A stretch of DNA of 64,000 nucleotides, taken from contig NZ_BAGB01000168.1 of the NCBI RefSeq assembly GCF_000308615.1, positions 91,286-155,285 on the forward strand, read 5' to 3'. A program made the position numbers and the translations under genes. Positions 1 through 8,535 of this stretch are shown in pieces. The stretch comes from Nocardia jiangxiensis NBRC 101359 (GTDB lineage Bacteria; Actinomycetota; Actinomycetes; Mycobacteriales; Mycobacteriaceae). The notes beneath the pieces are model-generated. The model worked only from the letters and a program-made list of their open reading frames with translations. It did no database searches and had not been told where the DNA came from. Position 1 is the stretch's first letter. Each line of letters opens with the position of its first letter.

Positions 1-63
1 CGCAGCCGGTTCGGTGCGTCGCCGCGCGAGCTGCGGCGAGGTGCTTCTGTTCGGTTCATCTGA
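1..63 (+). CDS. C-terminal end of an AraC/XylS-type regulator (partial)
   Basis: The window opens inside a coding frame that ends at a TGA at 61-63. The 20 visible residues contain RFGASPRELR, which is how the second helix-turn-helix of AraC/XylS activators usually ends. Aldoxime/nitrile clusters of rhodococci often carry an AraC-type activator beside the enzyme genes, so the location is sensible. Only the tail is visible, so effector and target cannot be judged. Confidence 0.55.
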   Translation, partial: RSRFGASPRELRRGASVRFI

Positions 64-72
64 GCACCGAAC
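49..72 (+). terminator. Hairpin at the end of the AraC-type gene
   Basis: A perfect 7-bp inverted repeat, GTTCGGT / ACCGAAC, encloses a 10-nt loop and spans the stop codon at 61-63. No T-run follows, which is common for actinobacterial terminators. It separates the AraC-type gene from the convergent gene ending at 264. Confidence 0.4.
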
Positions 73-263
73 CCGGTCGCGAAGGCCGGATCGGTTGAGT
101 TGCACCCGAATCTCGAAGCCGGGCCCACTCGCCCCGTCATGGCAGATATTCGAATCCGGCCACGACTTTCGGGAATTTGGAGAGTCTCACCGTCTTTGGT
201 GGTTCATTCACTGGGCCGTAGCGGAAGGACTCTGTCTGTCGGCAAGTCCGGTCGATGAGCCAA

Positions 264-1673
264 TCACTGCTCTGCGAGGTGATAGCCGTCTCCGGCTGCC
301 TGGCCCACGTGGATTCGCTGACGCATGACTTGGGGACCGTTCACTGATACGTGACCGCGTGGGAGGTCTGCGGTGACTCGCCGGAGGCTGCGAAGGATGT
401 CGTCCTCGGCACGTGCGGCCGAGGCGTATAGGAGGATCGCTTCGTAGACGGCTTCGGAGAACGACGATATCGGCGGTGCCCAGCGGCCGTAGGTATCTCG
501 ATACCGGCGGGTGAGGTCGTGGTTGGACTGTGAATCGAGGGTGTTGAAGTAGCCGAATGCGGTCCAGATGCCGTTGGCGGCCGGTGCGCCTATGCGTTCG
601 CGGGTGGAATCTTCCAGGACGAGAGACAGAACCGAGCAACGTTCACGCAGTCCTGATTGCCACAGTTGGCGTTCGAAGGACACCTCGTCCGCGCCGACCA
701 GGGAGGACAGGACCCGGCTGGCGTCGCTGGCCCGGATCTTGTCGATGAGTGGTGCGAAGTCGGTTGTGCCGAGCGGGGTGAAGGCGTACCGCAGGAGGCT
801 GCCGCCATCCTCCTCGATCACCTGGGTGGCTGCTCGGTGCGCGCCGTGCGACCAGGAGTAGTCGTTTCCGATGTGGAACCAATTCGGTCCCGTGCCTTCG
901 CGTGTCAGCGATGGTGCGGCGGCGCGCATCTGGGCGAATGGGCGCTCGCCCCAGCGGAAGACGTTGGGCTCGCCGCGCCCGCCTTCGTTGAGTACGGGGT
1001 GGATCAGCGGAAGACCGGCCGTGGCGACCGTGCGTCGGACGGCCTCGAAGCTGGCGCTCGTGACGCTGGCAATGATTGCGCGGCAGCCGGATTGGACCAT
1101 TCGCCGGGCTTCGAGCGCGGCGCGCCCACTGTCGGTGGCATCGTCGTGGATGACCAATTCGACGCGACAACCGGTGATTCCGCCGTCGGCGTTGATTTGT
1201 TCGACGGCCAGGCGAGCGAGGTATTCGCAGGTGACGGCGAAGATGGCGCCCGGGCCGGTCTTGCTGGTCAGCAGTCCGACCCGGTGAGTCCCGGGGTCCG
1301 CGACCGCGGTGGTGTTCCAGCCGCGTTGCTCCATCCACCAGGCCAATCCGGCGTCGTCCAGCTCTGCGCTGACGCGTAGCCGGGAACCGCCTGGTTCGTT
1401 GGTGAAGCGCAGATGGATACGGCCTCGCCACGGCTGGTCGTGGGTGATGGTGATCTTGGAGCCGGGCACGCAGCTGCTGATTCGCCCGAGCAGCACCACA
1501 TCGGCGCTGTCGGATCCGAGTGGGATGCTTGCGGAGACCGTGGCACCCGGGCGTACGGCATCGCAGGTGGCTCCCAGTAGCCAGCCACCGGTGGTGCCGC
1601 AACCGAAGGAGGCGAAGAGTTCCTCGGCGGGGATGGGGTAGTGCTCGCCTGCTATGAGAACCACAGTCTGCAT
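264..1673 (-). CDS. SRPBCC domain fused to an AmiC-like amide-binding protein; probable effector sensor of the nitrile cluster
   Basis: This 469-residue protein starts at ATG 1673. Residues about 1-118 look like an SRPBCC/AHSA1-type domain (WLLGATCD and WRGR in a beta-rich context, ending WWMEQRG). Residues about 125-460 look like a type-1 periplasmic-binding fold of the AmiC/branched-chain amino acid kind (HRVGLLTSKTGP, EQINADGGI, TSASFEAV). There is no signal peptide, so it should act in the cytoplasm, like AmiC, which binds amides and controls an amidase regulator. It follows the ArsR gene on the same strand after 47 bp. In the Rhodococcus rhodochrous J1 clusters an AmiC-like NhlC/NhhC pairs with a small DNA-binding NhlD/NhhD; this pair probably does the same job. 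The N-terminal SRPBCC domain is the unusual part and its ligand is unknown. Confidence 0.75.
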   Translation of the reverse strand: MQTVVLIAGEHYPIPAEELFASFGCGTTGGWLLGATCDAVRPGATVSASIPLGSDSADVVLLGRISSCVPGSKITITHDQPWRGRIHLRFTNEPGGSRLRVSAELDDAGLAWWMEQRGWNTTAVADPGTHRVGLLTSKTGPGAIFAVTCEYLARLAVEQINADGGITGCRVELVIHDDATDSGRAALEARRMVQSGCRAIIASVTSASFEAVRRTVATAGLPLIHPVLNEGGRGEPNVFRWGERPFAQMRAAAPSLTREGTGPNWFHIGNDYSWSHGAHRAATQVIEEDGGSLLRYAFTPLGTTDFAPLIDKIRASDASRVLSSLVGADEVSFERQLWQSGLRERCSVLSLVLEDSTRERIGAPAANGIWTAFGYFNTLDSQSNHDLTRRYRDTYGRWAPPISSFSEAVYEAILLYASAARAEDDILRSLRRVTADLPRGHVSVNGPQVMRQRIHVGQAAGDGYHLAEQ

Positions 1674-1720
1674 TGCGTAGTACTTCCGACGGATTTACGC
1701 GACGTCGCGGGTGGTGAGGT

Positions 1721-2110
1721 TTACGAGGCGCGGTGCGATCGATCACGGGGGGCTTCGTCCGCCCGTCCCGGAGTTGGTACCTCGGTGACGCGATCACGAT
1801 CCGGCTCGCCTGCGTCACTGCGAACCAGCCCCTGAGCGAGGATCGACTGGAGGAAACCGAGCGCATCCTGCATCGGGCCGTCCGGGTGCAGCGAATAGTA
1901 CCGGAATCGCCCTTCGCGCCGCTCGATGACGAGATCCGCGTTACGCAACACCCGGAGATGACTGGAGACCGCGGTGCGCCCGACCTCGGCGATCGCATCG
2001 GCGAGGGCGCCGGCAGTGGTTTCCTCGCACTCGGACAGCAGATGCAGGATTCGCCGACGGGTGGGATCCGAGAGCGCTTCGAATGCCGACTGGGCGGCGC
2101 TTCTGCTCAT
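1721..2110 (-). CDS. ArsR-family transcriptional repressor (NhlD-like)
   Basis: A 129-residue winged-helix protein starting at ATG 2110. It begins with the ArsR signature FEALSDPTRRRILHLL, then a recognition segment (AVSSHLRVLRNADLV) and a wing (REGRFRYYSL). The CxC/CxxC metal ligands of ArsR/SmtB metal sensors are absent, so metal sensing is unlikely. It is the first gene of a two-gene minus-strand unit with the AmiC-like sensor and diverges from the amidase/nitrile hydratase operon. By analogy with NhlD of R. rhodochrous J1 it probably represses the operon, with the AmiC-like partner relieving repression when amide is present. The last 30 residues are charged and probably disordered. Confidence 0.8.
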   Translation of the reverse strand: MSRSAAQSAFEALSDPTRRRILHLLSECEETTAGALADAIAEVGRTAVSSHLRVLRNADLVIERREGRFRYYSLHPDGPMQDALGFLQSILAQGLVRSDAGEPDRDRVTEVPTPGRADEAPRDRSHRAS

Positions 2111-2339
2111 TCCCTGCCCTCCACGTCGCCGAATGTGTCACCGATTCTTGACATGTTAACACGCTGGCTTGCCGCATGCGGGCTCTGGAAGTGGTCGTCC
2201 ATGAGGTGTCGCTCCGTGTTTCGCCGATATTGCGCACCGTTACGCGTCCGAGTCGATTTCGGCTCACCTCTTGACGTGATCCGCGCCACCGGTCCATCCT
2301 TCAATACGCCAACACTGAATGACATATTGGAGGATTGAC
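2111..2339. promoter_or_regulatory. Divergent promoter/operator region of the nitrile cluster
   Basis: This 229-bp gap separates the ArsR start (minus) from the amidase start (plus). An inverted repeat TGTCA-N8-TGACA lies at 2136-2153, about 26 bp upstream of the ArsR start, and is a candidate ArsR operator. A second short palindrome, CCGCATGCGG, is at 2172-2181. A strong ribosome site GGAGG at 2329-2333 precedes the amidase ATG at 2340. No convincing -35/-10 pair could be fixed by eye. Confidence 0.45.
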
Positions 2340-3875
2340 ATGGTGCAACCCTCGCGGCGGGCCGTCGAGGACATCGCCGACGAGTTGCGGCTCGGCATTC
2401 CCGCGGAAGACCTGGACGCGTACCACTCGGCGGCATCGGGACTGCTCGGCTCCTGGAAGGTGGTCGACGAGCTGTATGCGCGTGACGCGGCTCCGACAGC
2501 GCCCGTGCGGCGGTGGTCCGAGCCGTCGGACAATCCGCTCGGTGCTTGGTACGTGACCACCGATCTGTCCGCCGGTGTCGACGGGCCGCTCTCGGGCCGC
2601 CGCGTCGCGATCAAGGACAATGTCGCGGTCGCCGGCATTCCGATGATGAACGGTTCGGAGACCGTCCGCGGCTTCGTTCCCAGCGCGGATGCCACAGTTG
2701 TGGCTCGCCTCCTGGACGCGGGAGCGACCATTGCGGGCAAGGCGGTCTGTGAAGACCTCTGCTTTTCCGGTGCCTCCCACACCTCCAAGACGGGTCCGGT
2801 CCGGAATCCGTGGGATCGCGAGCGCACGACGGGCGGATCCTCGAGCGGCAGCGCCGCCCTCGTCGCCTCGGGTTCTGTCGACTTCGCGATCGGTGGTGAC
2901 CAAGGGGGATCCATTCGAATCCCGGCCTCGTTCTGTGGCGTCGTCGGGTTCAAGCCCACCTTCGGCTTGGTGCCGTATACGGGAGCGTTTCCCATCGAAC
3001 AGTCGCTGGATCACCTCGGACCGATCGCATCGACCGTCGCCGATGCCGCGGCGATGCTGACGGTGATCGCGGGCGCGGATGGTAAGGACCCTCGCCAGCC
3101 CGCCGGCATCGCCGGCACGGACTACATCGCCGCACTCGAGCAGGTCGATCGCGGTCTGCGGATTGCTGTGGTCTCCGAGGGGTTCGAGCAGTCCAACTCG
3201 GATGCGGGCGTGAACTCCGTTGTGCGCCAAGCGATCGAGAAGCTGACCGCTGCGGGACACCACGCCGAGGAAGTCTCCGTCCCGTGGCACAAGCACGGTG
3301 CCGCGCTGTGGGACGTCATCTCGGTGGAGGGCGCGACCTGGCAAATGGTGCACGGCAACGCGTACGGCCTGAATTGGAAGGGCGCTTACGATCCGCAGCA
3401 GATGGCGTTCTACGGGCGGCAGTGGCGGCGCGACCCCTCGGCGTTCCCCGAAACCGTGAAGCTGGTCGCCATCGGCGGAACCTATGCTCTGCGTGAGGGG
3501 TTCGGCGCCGGTTATGCCAAGGCGCGCAATCTGGAGGGCGTTCTGGCTGCCGCGTACGACAACGTGCTGGACTCCTACGACGTCCTGGTGATGCCCACAC
3601 TGCCGATCACTGCCAGCAAGATCCCACCTGCGGACGCTCCGGTCGAGGAGATCCTGGGCCGCGCCCTGGAGATGCTGTCCAATACATCGCCCTTCGATGT
3701 CACCGGCCACCCTGCCTGCACGATCCCGGCCGGCCTCACCATGGGCCTGCCCGTCGGGCTGATGGTCATCGGCAAGAGGTTCGACGACGCGGCGGTATTG
3801 CGCGCCGCCCATGTTTTCGAGCAGACGCTCGGAACGCTCACCGCACCCGACTACAACAAGGAGCTCACCGCATGA
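2340..3875 (+). CDS. amdA: Amidase (amidase-signature family) of the nitrile pathway
   Basis: This 511-residue cytoplasmic enzyme hydrolyses amides made by the nitrile hydratase to carboxylic acid and ammonia. The start at ATG 2340 was chosen because GGAGG lies 6 bp upstream; a longer frame opens at 2319 without such a site. The amidase-signature triad is visible: Lys92 (VAIKDN), Ser167 in GGSSSG, and nucleophile Ser191 in GGDQGGSIR. The 75- and 99-residue spacing from the lysine matches the remembered Lys96/Ser171/Ser195 triad of the Rhodococcus N-771 amidase. It is the first gene of the operon, and its stop overlaps the nitrile hydratase beta start (ATGA). Confidence 0.95.
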   Translation: MVQPSRRAVEDIADELRLGIPAEDLDAYHSAASGLLGSWKVVDELYARDAAPTAPVRRWSEPSDNPLGAWYVTTDLSAGVDGPLSGRRVAIKDNVAVAGIPMMNGSETVRGFVPSADATVVARLLDAGATIAGKAVCEDLCFSGASHTSKTGPVRNPWDRERTTGGSSSGSAALVASGSVDFAIGGDQGGSIRIPASFCGVVGFKPTFGLVPYTGAFPIEQSLDHLGPIASTVADAAAMLTVIAGADGKDPRQPAGIAGTDYIAALEQVDRGLRIAVVSEGFEQSNSDAGVNSVVRQAIEKLTAAGHHAEEVSVPWHKHGAALWDVISVEGATWQMVHGNAYGLNWKGAYDPQQMAFYGRQWRRDPSAFPETVKLVAIGGTYALREGFGAGYAKARNLEGVLAAAYDNVLDSYDVLVMPTLPITASKIPPADAPVEEILGRALEMLSNTSPFDVTGHPACTIPAGLTMGLPVGLMVIGKRFDDAAVLRAAHVFEQTLGTLTAPDYNKELTA

Positions 3876-4588
3876 ACGGAGTGTTCGATCTCGCCGGTAC
3901 CGATGGTGTCGGCCCGGTCATCGTCCCGGACCAGGAGCCGGTCTTCCGCGCCGAGTGGGAGAAGGCGGTATTCCCGATGTTCGCCATGTGCTTCCGGGCA
4001 GGCTTCTTCGGTATCGACGAATTCCGCCACGGCATCGAACTGATCGACCCGGCCGTCTACCTCAGATCACCGTATTACGAGCATTGGGTCCACACGGTCG
4101 AGCACTACGGTGCGAAGCTGGGCAAACTCGACATGGCCGAACTCGACCGGCGCACCGAGTTCTACCTGGCCAACCCCGAGGCCCCGCTGCCGCAGCACGA
4201 GACCGACCCCGAACTGCTCGCCTTCGTTGAGGCCGTCGTCCCGGCCGGCGCCACCGCCGAACGAGAGTCCAGCAAGGCGGCCCGCTTCGGCGTCGGGGAC
4301 ATCGTGCGCGTTGACCGCTCGGCCCCGAAGGGCCATACCCGCCGCGCGCGGTACATCCGGGGCGCGGTCGGGGAAATCGTGCTGGCCCACGGCACTTTCA
4401 TCTATCCCGACACGGCCGGCAACGGCCTGGGCGAGAACCCCGAACACGTCTACACCGTCCGTTTCACCAGCACCGAACTGTGGGGTGCGGACTACGCCGA
4501 ACCCAACCAATCCGTCTATTTCGACGTCTGGGACCCCTACATCGAGCTCGTCACCCCCACCGCCACCACCGAAGGAGCCCCCGCGTGA
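3872..4588 (+). CDS. nthB: Nitrile hydratase beta subunit
   Basis: A 238-residue subunit that begins MNGVFDLAGTDG, the classical beta N-terminus, and has a C-terminal beta-barrel with GDIVRVDR and YFDVWDPYIE. It pairs with alpha in the alpha-beta heterodimer that hydrates nitriles to amides in the cytoplasm. The start overlaps the amidase stop by 4 bp and the stop overlaps the alpha GTG start by 4 bp. The beta-before-alpha order is typical of cobalt-type enzymes such as NhlBA/NhhBA; iron-type operons usually run alpha then beta. Confidence 0.96.
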   Translation: MNGVFDLAGTDGVGPVIVPDQEPVFRAEWEKAVFPMFAMCFRAGFFGIDEFRHGIELIDPAVYLRSPYYEHWVHTVEHYGAKLGKLDMAELDRRTEFYLANPEAPLPQHETDPELLAFVEAVVPAGATAERESSKAARFGVGDIVRVDRSAPKGHTRRARYIRGAVGEIVLAHGTFIYPDTAGNGLGENPEHVYTVRFTSTELWGADYAEPNQSVYFDVWDPYIELVTPTATTEGAPA

Positions 4589-5187
4589 GCGCGAAAATCC
4601 GCACCCAGGAAGAAATCGCCGCCAGAGTCAAGGCCCTGGAGTCCATGCTCATCGAGCAGGGCGTCATGACCACCCAGGCCATCGACCGCATGGTGGAAAT
4701 CTACGAGCATGAAGTCGGGCCGCAGCTCGGCGCAAAGGTTGTCGCCAAGGCCTGGAGCGACCCGGAATTCAAGGCTCGCCTGGTCGAAAATGCGAGCGCG
4801 GCCTGCAAAGAGCTGGGAATCAGCGGTTTGCAGGGCGAGGACATGGTGGTCGTGGAGAACACCGACACCGTGCACAACATCATCGTGTGCACACTGTGCT
4901 CTTGCTACCCGTGGCCCGTGCTCGGCCTCCCACCGAACTGGTACAAGGACCCGCAATATCGCGCCGCCATCACCCGGGAACCGCGCAGGGTTCTGCGCGA
5001 GGCCTTCGGCTTCACCGTGCCCGAGACCGTCGAGGTCCGCGTATGGGACTCCAGCAGCGAAATGCGGTACTGGGTGCTCCCGCAGCGTCCGGCCGGTACC
5101 GAGGGTTGGTCGCAGGAGCAACTCGTCGGACTGATCACCCGCGACTCGATGATCGGCGTCGGGACGGTCGGGAGCGTCGCGTCATGA
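4585..5187 (+). CDS. nthA: Nitrile hydratase alpha subunit, cobalt type
   Basis: This 200-residue subunit carries the metal centre. The claw motif V-CTLCSC-Y places the ligands at Cys102, Cys105, Ser106 and Cys107. Threonine after the first cysteine marks cobalt-type enzymes, whereas iron-type ones have serine there. The GTG start at 4585 was chosen because it overlaps the beta stop (GTGA) and has AAGGAG 7 bp upstream; the frame is open further upstream but has no homology there. Cobalt use fits the chaperone gene directly downstream and the NhlF-type permease at the end of the cluster. Confidence 0.96.
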   Translation: MSAKIRTQEEIAARVKALESMLIEQGVMTTQAIDRMVEIYEHEVGPQLGAKVVAKAWSDPEFKARLVENASAACKELGISGLQGEDMVVVENTDTVHNIIVCTLCSCYPWPVLGLPPNWYKDPQYRAAITREPRRVLREAFGFTVPETVEVRVWDSSSEMRYWVLPQRPAGTEGWSQEQLVGLITRDSMIGVGTVGSVAS

Positions 5188-5612
5188 CCGGCTCGATCGT
5201 GCTCCCAGCCCCCTATACCAGCCCGTCAGACCTCGCTCGGGCCCGTCGTGAGGTCGAGGAATTGGTCTGTGGCATGCCTGGGGCTGATCCCGCTCAGCTG
5301 GGATTCGAACACCCCTGGGAGATCCGGGCATTCGCGATGGCGGTCACGGCACACAACCACCTGGGGTTCGACTGGTCCCGATTCCAGGCCGCGCTCATCG
5401 CGTCCATTCAGCAGTGGGAGAGCGTCGACGATACACCGTGGTCCTACTACCAGCACTGGGTCGCGGCGCTCGAGGCTGTCCTGACCGACCACGGCGTGCT
5501 GAGCGGAGAGGCGGTGGACCGGCAGACCCGGGACGTGCTCGCCCTCCCGCCGAATCGCAACCACCACCAGGCGCACACCGAGCCGATCGCGATCGATCGG
5601 GCCCGCGCCTGA
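5184..5612 (+). CDS. Nitrile hydratase accessory protein (self-subunit-swapping chaperone, NhlE/P14K type)
   Basis: A 142-residue protein starting at ATG 5184, which overlaps the alpha stop (ATGA). It resembles the N-terminal half of a beta subunit: FEHPWEIRAFAMAV, a tryptophan-rich stretch FDWSRF, then SYYQHWVAALE. In Co-type systems such small proteins hold a cobalt-loaded alpha subunit and exchange it into the apo-enzyme. The C-terminus is histidine-rich (NHHQAH), possibly helping metal handling; that is inference. Its position directly after alpha is the usual one. Confidence 0.88.
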   Translation: MTGSIVLPAPYTSPSDLARARREVEELVCGMPGADPAQLGFEHPWEIRAFAMAVTAHNHLGFDWSRFQAALIASIQQWESVDDTPWSYYQHWVAALEAVLTDHGVLSGEAVDRQTRDVLALPPNRNHHQAHTEPIAIDRARA

Positions 5613-5639
5613 ACCCGGATCACGCTGAGAAGGAACCCT

Positions 5640-6702
5640 ATGGAATCTGCCATCGATACCCACCTACAGTGCCCGCGCACTCTGTCCCGCCGCGTCCCGG
5701 ACGACTACGAGCCACCGTTCCCGATGTTCGTGGCCCGCGCCGACGAATCTCTGGAGCAGGTCGTCATGGCCTATCTCGGCGTCCAACACGCCCAGCAGTC
5801 GCAACGTCCTGCCGCACTCGCGGCTCTGCGTGACATCGTGGGCAGTTTCGAGAGCCCGGACGGCCCGATCCAGCACGACCTGACCCACCACATCGACAAC
5901 CAGGACCACCACAACCTCATGGTGGTCGCCTACTGGGCCGACGCGGCCGCGTTCTGCCGCTGGCTGCGCTCGGACGCGGTCACCGGCTGGTGGGAATCCG
6001 AGGATCGCCTCACCGAGGGCCTCGGCTACTTCCGGGAAATCCTCGCCCCGAGGGCCGAGCAGCTCGAGACGCTGTACGCATTCACCGAAGACTTTCCCGG
6101 TGTGGGCGGCATCATGCGGGAAAGCAGCGGCGAGATCAGTGAACACGGCTACTGGGGGTCCATGCGCGACCGCATCCCCCCTGTCGCAAACCGACTGGCT
6201 CAAACCCGCCGACGAACTGACCGTCGTCTCGGGCGATCCGGCCCAGGGCGGTCGCGTGATCATCCGTGGCCACGACAACATCGCGCTGATCCGATCCGGT
6301 CAGGACTGGCGCGCAGCCGAGGCCACCGAGCGCGCACTGTACTTCGAGGAGATCCTGCCGACTCTGCAAGCAGGTATGGACTTCCTGCGTGACAACGGCG
6401 AGTCCGTCGGTTGCTACAGCAATCGTTTCGTCCGCAGCATCGACCTGGACGGCAACGAACTCGACGAGAGTTACGACATCGGGCACTGGCGCTCGCTCGA
6501 CCTGCTCGAACGATGGGCCGAATCGCACCCGACCCACCTGCGGATCTTCGTCACCTTCTTCCGCGTCGTCACCGGGCTCGAGAAGCTGCGGCTCTATCAC
6601 GAGGTCTCCGTGTCCGACAGCAAGCACCAGATCTTCGAGTACATCAACTGCCACCAGCACACCGGGATGATGCGCGACGCGCGAGTTTCCTCACCGGTCT
6701 GA
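5640..6702 (+). pseudogene. oxd: Aldoxime dehydratase (OxdRE-like), frameshifted by one base
   Basis: Aldoxime dehydratase is a haem enzyme that dehydrates aldoximes to nitriles, feeding the nitrile hydratase. The frame opens at ATG 5640 (AGAAGGA at 5628-5634) with MESAIDTHLQCPRTL and is faithful up to HGYWGSMRDR. It then runs out of register at a run of six C at 6176-6181. Removing one C restores PLSQTDW and the rest to the stop at 6702, giving 353 residues, the length I recall for OxdRE. The 3' part keeps GGRVIIRGHDNIALIRSG, GCYSNRFVR, THLRIF and LYHEVSV...NCH, the segments holding the haem and catalytic histidines. Both halves keep good coding quality, so the lesion is very recent or a sequencing error in a homopolymer. 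As written, the protein stops after 250 residues with a scrambled end. Confidence 0.9.
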
Positions 6703-6822
6703 TCCGAACTGCGCGAGCGGACGCGCTGCTGAAGACCTGCCGGGTCGAGATTCCCTTCAGCCTCTCGGCCCGGCAGAAACCAATGACACCAACCCATTTC
6801 GACCTTTCGGAGAAAGCTCACG

Positions 6823-8535
6823 ATGAGTGCCCCCACAGCGGCCTTGCGGGCCGCGCGCGACCACCTGCAGTCCACGCGCACGTCGTACGAAGAGGCGCTG
6901 GCTACGTTCGCGTGGCCCGAAGTCGGGGCAACGTTCAACTTCGCGCACGACTGGTTCGACTCGTTCGCCCGCGGCAACAACCGGCCCGCGCTGGTCATCG
7001 TCGAAGAAGACGGAGGCCGCAGCTGCCACACCTTCGATGAGATGGTGACTCGCTCCGAGCAGGTCGCCGCCCACCTGGCCGCGCACGGAATCGGGCGTGG
7101 CGACAGCGTCGTGGTCATGCTCGGTAACCAGGTCGAGCTGTGGGAGAGCATGCTCGCGCTCATCCGGCTCGGTGCGGTACTGATGCCCACCACCACAGCG
7201 GTCGGAACCGCAGAGTTGATCGACCGGCTCGAGCGAGGCTCGGCCAAGGCGGTGATCTGCAACGCCACCGATGCGCCCAAGCTCGACGGTGTCCCGGGCG
7301 GCTACCTGCGCTTCGCAGTGGGCAATGCCGCGACACCTCAGGGCTGGCTCGACTATGTTGCCGCGTACGACATCTCACCCACGGCAGCCCGCATCGCGAC
7401 CCCCCATCCGGCAAACTCGAGTTCCGATCGGCTGCTGCTCTATTTCACCTCCGGCACCACGAGCCGACCGAAACTCGTCGAGCACACGCACCTGTCCTAC
7501 CCCGTCGGACATCTTTCGACGATGTACTGGCTGGGACTGCGACCGGGTGATGTGCACCTGAACATCTCGAGTCCCGGATGGGCGAAGCATGCCTGGTCGA
7601 ACTTCTTCGCACCCTGGCTGGCCGAAGCGACGGTGTTCGTCTACAACTACACCCGGTTCGATGCCCGCGCACTGCTCGAACAGATCCGCACCGAAAGTGT
7701 GACCACCTTCTGCGCACCTCCCACAGTGTGGCGAATGCTGATCAACGCCGACCTCGGCGCCGGTCCGGGCGCCTTGCGCGAGGCGATCGCCGCCGGCGAA
7801 CCACTCAACCCCGAAGTGATCAATCAGGTCCAGCAGCGCTGGGGCCTGACCATCCGCGATGGGTTCGGGCAAACCGAAATGACCGCCGGCATCGCGAACA
7901 CACCGGGACAACCCGTCAAGCCCGGGTCCATGGGACGCCCGCTGCCCGGAGTGCCGGTAGTACTCATCGACCCGGACGGAGCAACCGTTCACGGCCCGGG
8001 CGAGGGCGAAATCTGTATCGACCTACAGGCAGCTCCGCTGAGCCTGATGACCGGCTACCAGGGCGACCCCGACCGCAACGCCGCCGCCATGGCAGATGGC
8101 GTCTACCACACCGGTGATGTCGCTGCCCGCGACGATGCCGGCTACATCACCTACATCGGCCGCACCGACGACGTCTTCAAAGCCTCGGACTACAAGGTCA
8201 GCCCATTCGAACTCGAGTCGGTGCTGATCGAGCACCCCGCGGTCGCCGAGGCCGCCGTCGTCCCGGCGCCCGACCCCGTCCGACTCGCGGTGCCCAAGGC
8301 CTACATCGCCCTCGTCGACGGGTACGAACCCGACCCCGATACCGCGCGAGCGATCCTGCTGTACGCCCGCGAGCACCTCGCACCGTACCTACGCGTGCGC
8401 CGCCTCGAATTCTTCGAGCTACCGAAGACCATTTCCGGCAAAATCCGGCGCGTCGAGTTACGTCGGCGCGAGGACGAGTTCGCCGGGCACCGACCGGCCG
8501 GGGAATTTCGTGACGACGACTTCATCGAGCGCTGA
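6823..8535 (+). CDS. AMP-forming acyl-CoA synthetase of the aldoxime-nitrile cluster
   Basis: A 570-residue ANL-family ligase that activates a carboxylic acid with ATP and CoA. Motifs in order: P-loop YFTSGTTSRPK (about 207-217), DGFGQTE (about 346-352), YHTGDVA (about 427), GRTDDVFK, and the C-terminal catalytic lysine in ISGKIRR (about 540). The ATG at 6823 has GGAGAAAG upstream. Its place behind the aldoxime dehydratase suggests that it converts the acid released by the amidase into acyl-CoA for beta-oxidation; acyl-CoA synthetase genes occupy this position in rhodococcal aldoxime clusters. Exact acid specificity is not visible. The 120-bp gap upstream holds no gene. Confidence 0.85.
   Translation: MSAPTAALRAARDHLQSTRTSYEEALATFAWPEVGATFNFAHDWFDSFARGNNRPALVIVEEDGGRSCHTFDEMVTRSEQVAAHLAAHGIGRGDSVVVMLGNQVELWESMLALIRLGAVLMPTTTAVGTAELIDRLERGSAKAVICNATDAPKLDGVPGGYLRFAVGNAATPQGWLDYVAAYDISPTAARIATPHPANSSSDRLLLYFTSGTTSRPKLVEHTHLSYPVGHLSTMYWLGLRPGDVHLNISSPGWAKHAWSNFFAPWLAEATVFVYNYTRFDARALLEQIRTESVTTFCAPPTVWRMLINADLGAGPGALREAIAAGEPLNPEVINQVQQRWGLTIRDGFGQTEMTAGIANTPGQPVKPGSMGRPLPGVPVVLIDPDGATVHGPGEGEICIDLQAAPLSLMTGYQGDPDRNAAAMADGVYHTGDVAARDDAGYITYIGRTDDVFKASDYKVSPFELESVLIEHPAVAEAAVVPAPDPVRLAVPKAYIALVDGYEPDPDTARAILLYAREHLAPYLRVRRLEFFELPKTISGKIRRVELRRREDEFAGHRPAGEFRDDDFIER

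Noticed and set aside
643..1998. Long minus-strand frame across the ArsR and AmiC-like genes
   Set aside because: Arginine-rich shadow translation of the two real genes with no family features.
2301..3812. 503-codon frame opposite the amidase
   Set aside because: Antisense shadow of a confidently assigned amidase gene.
4585..5187. Iron-type nitrile hydratase
   Set aside because: The metal claw is CTLCSC with threonine, the gene order is beta-alpha and a NhlF-type permease is present; all point to cobalt.
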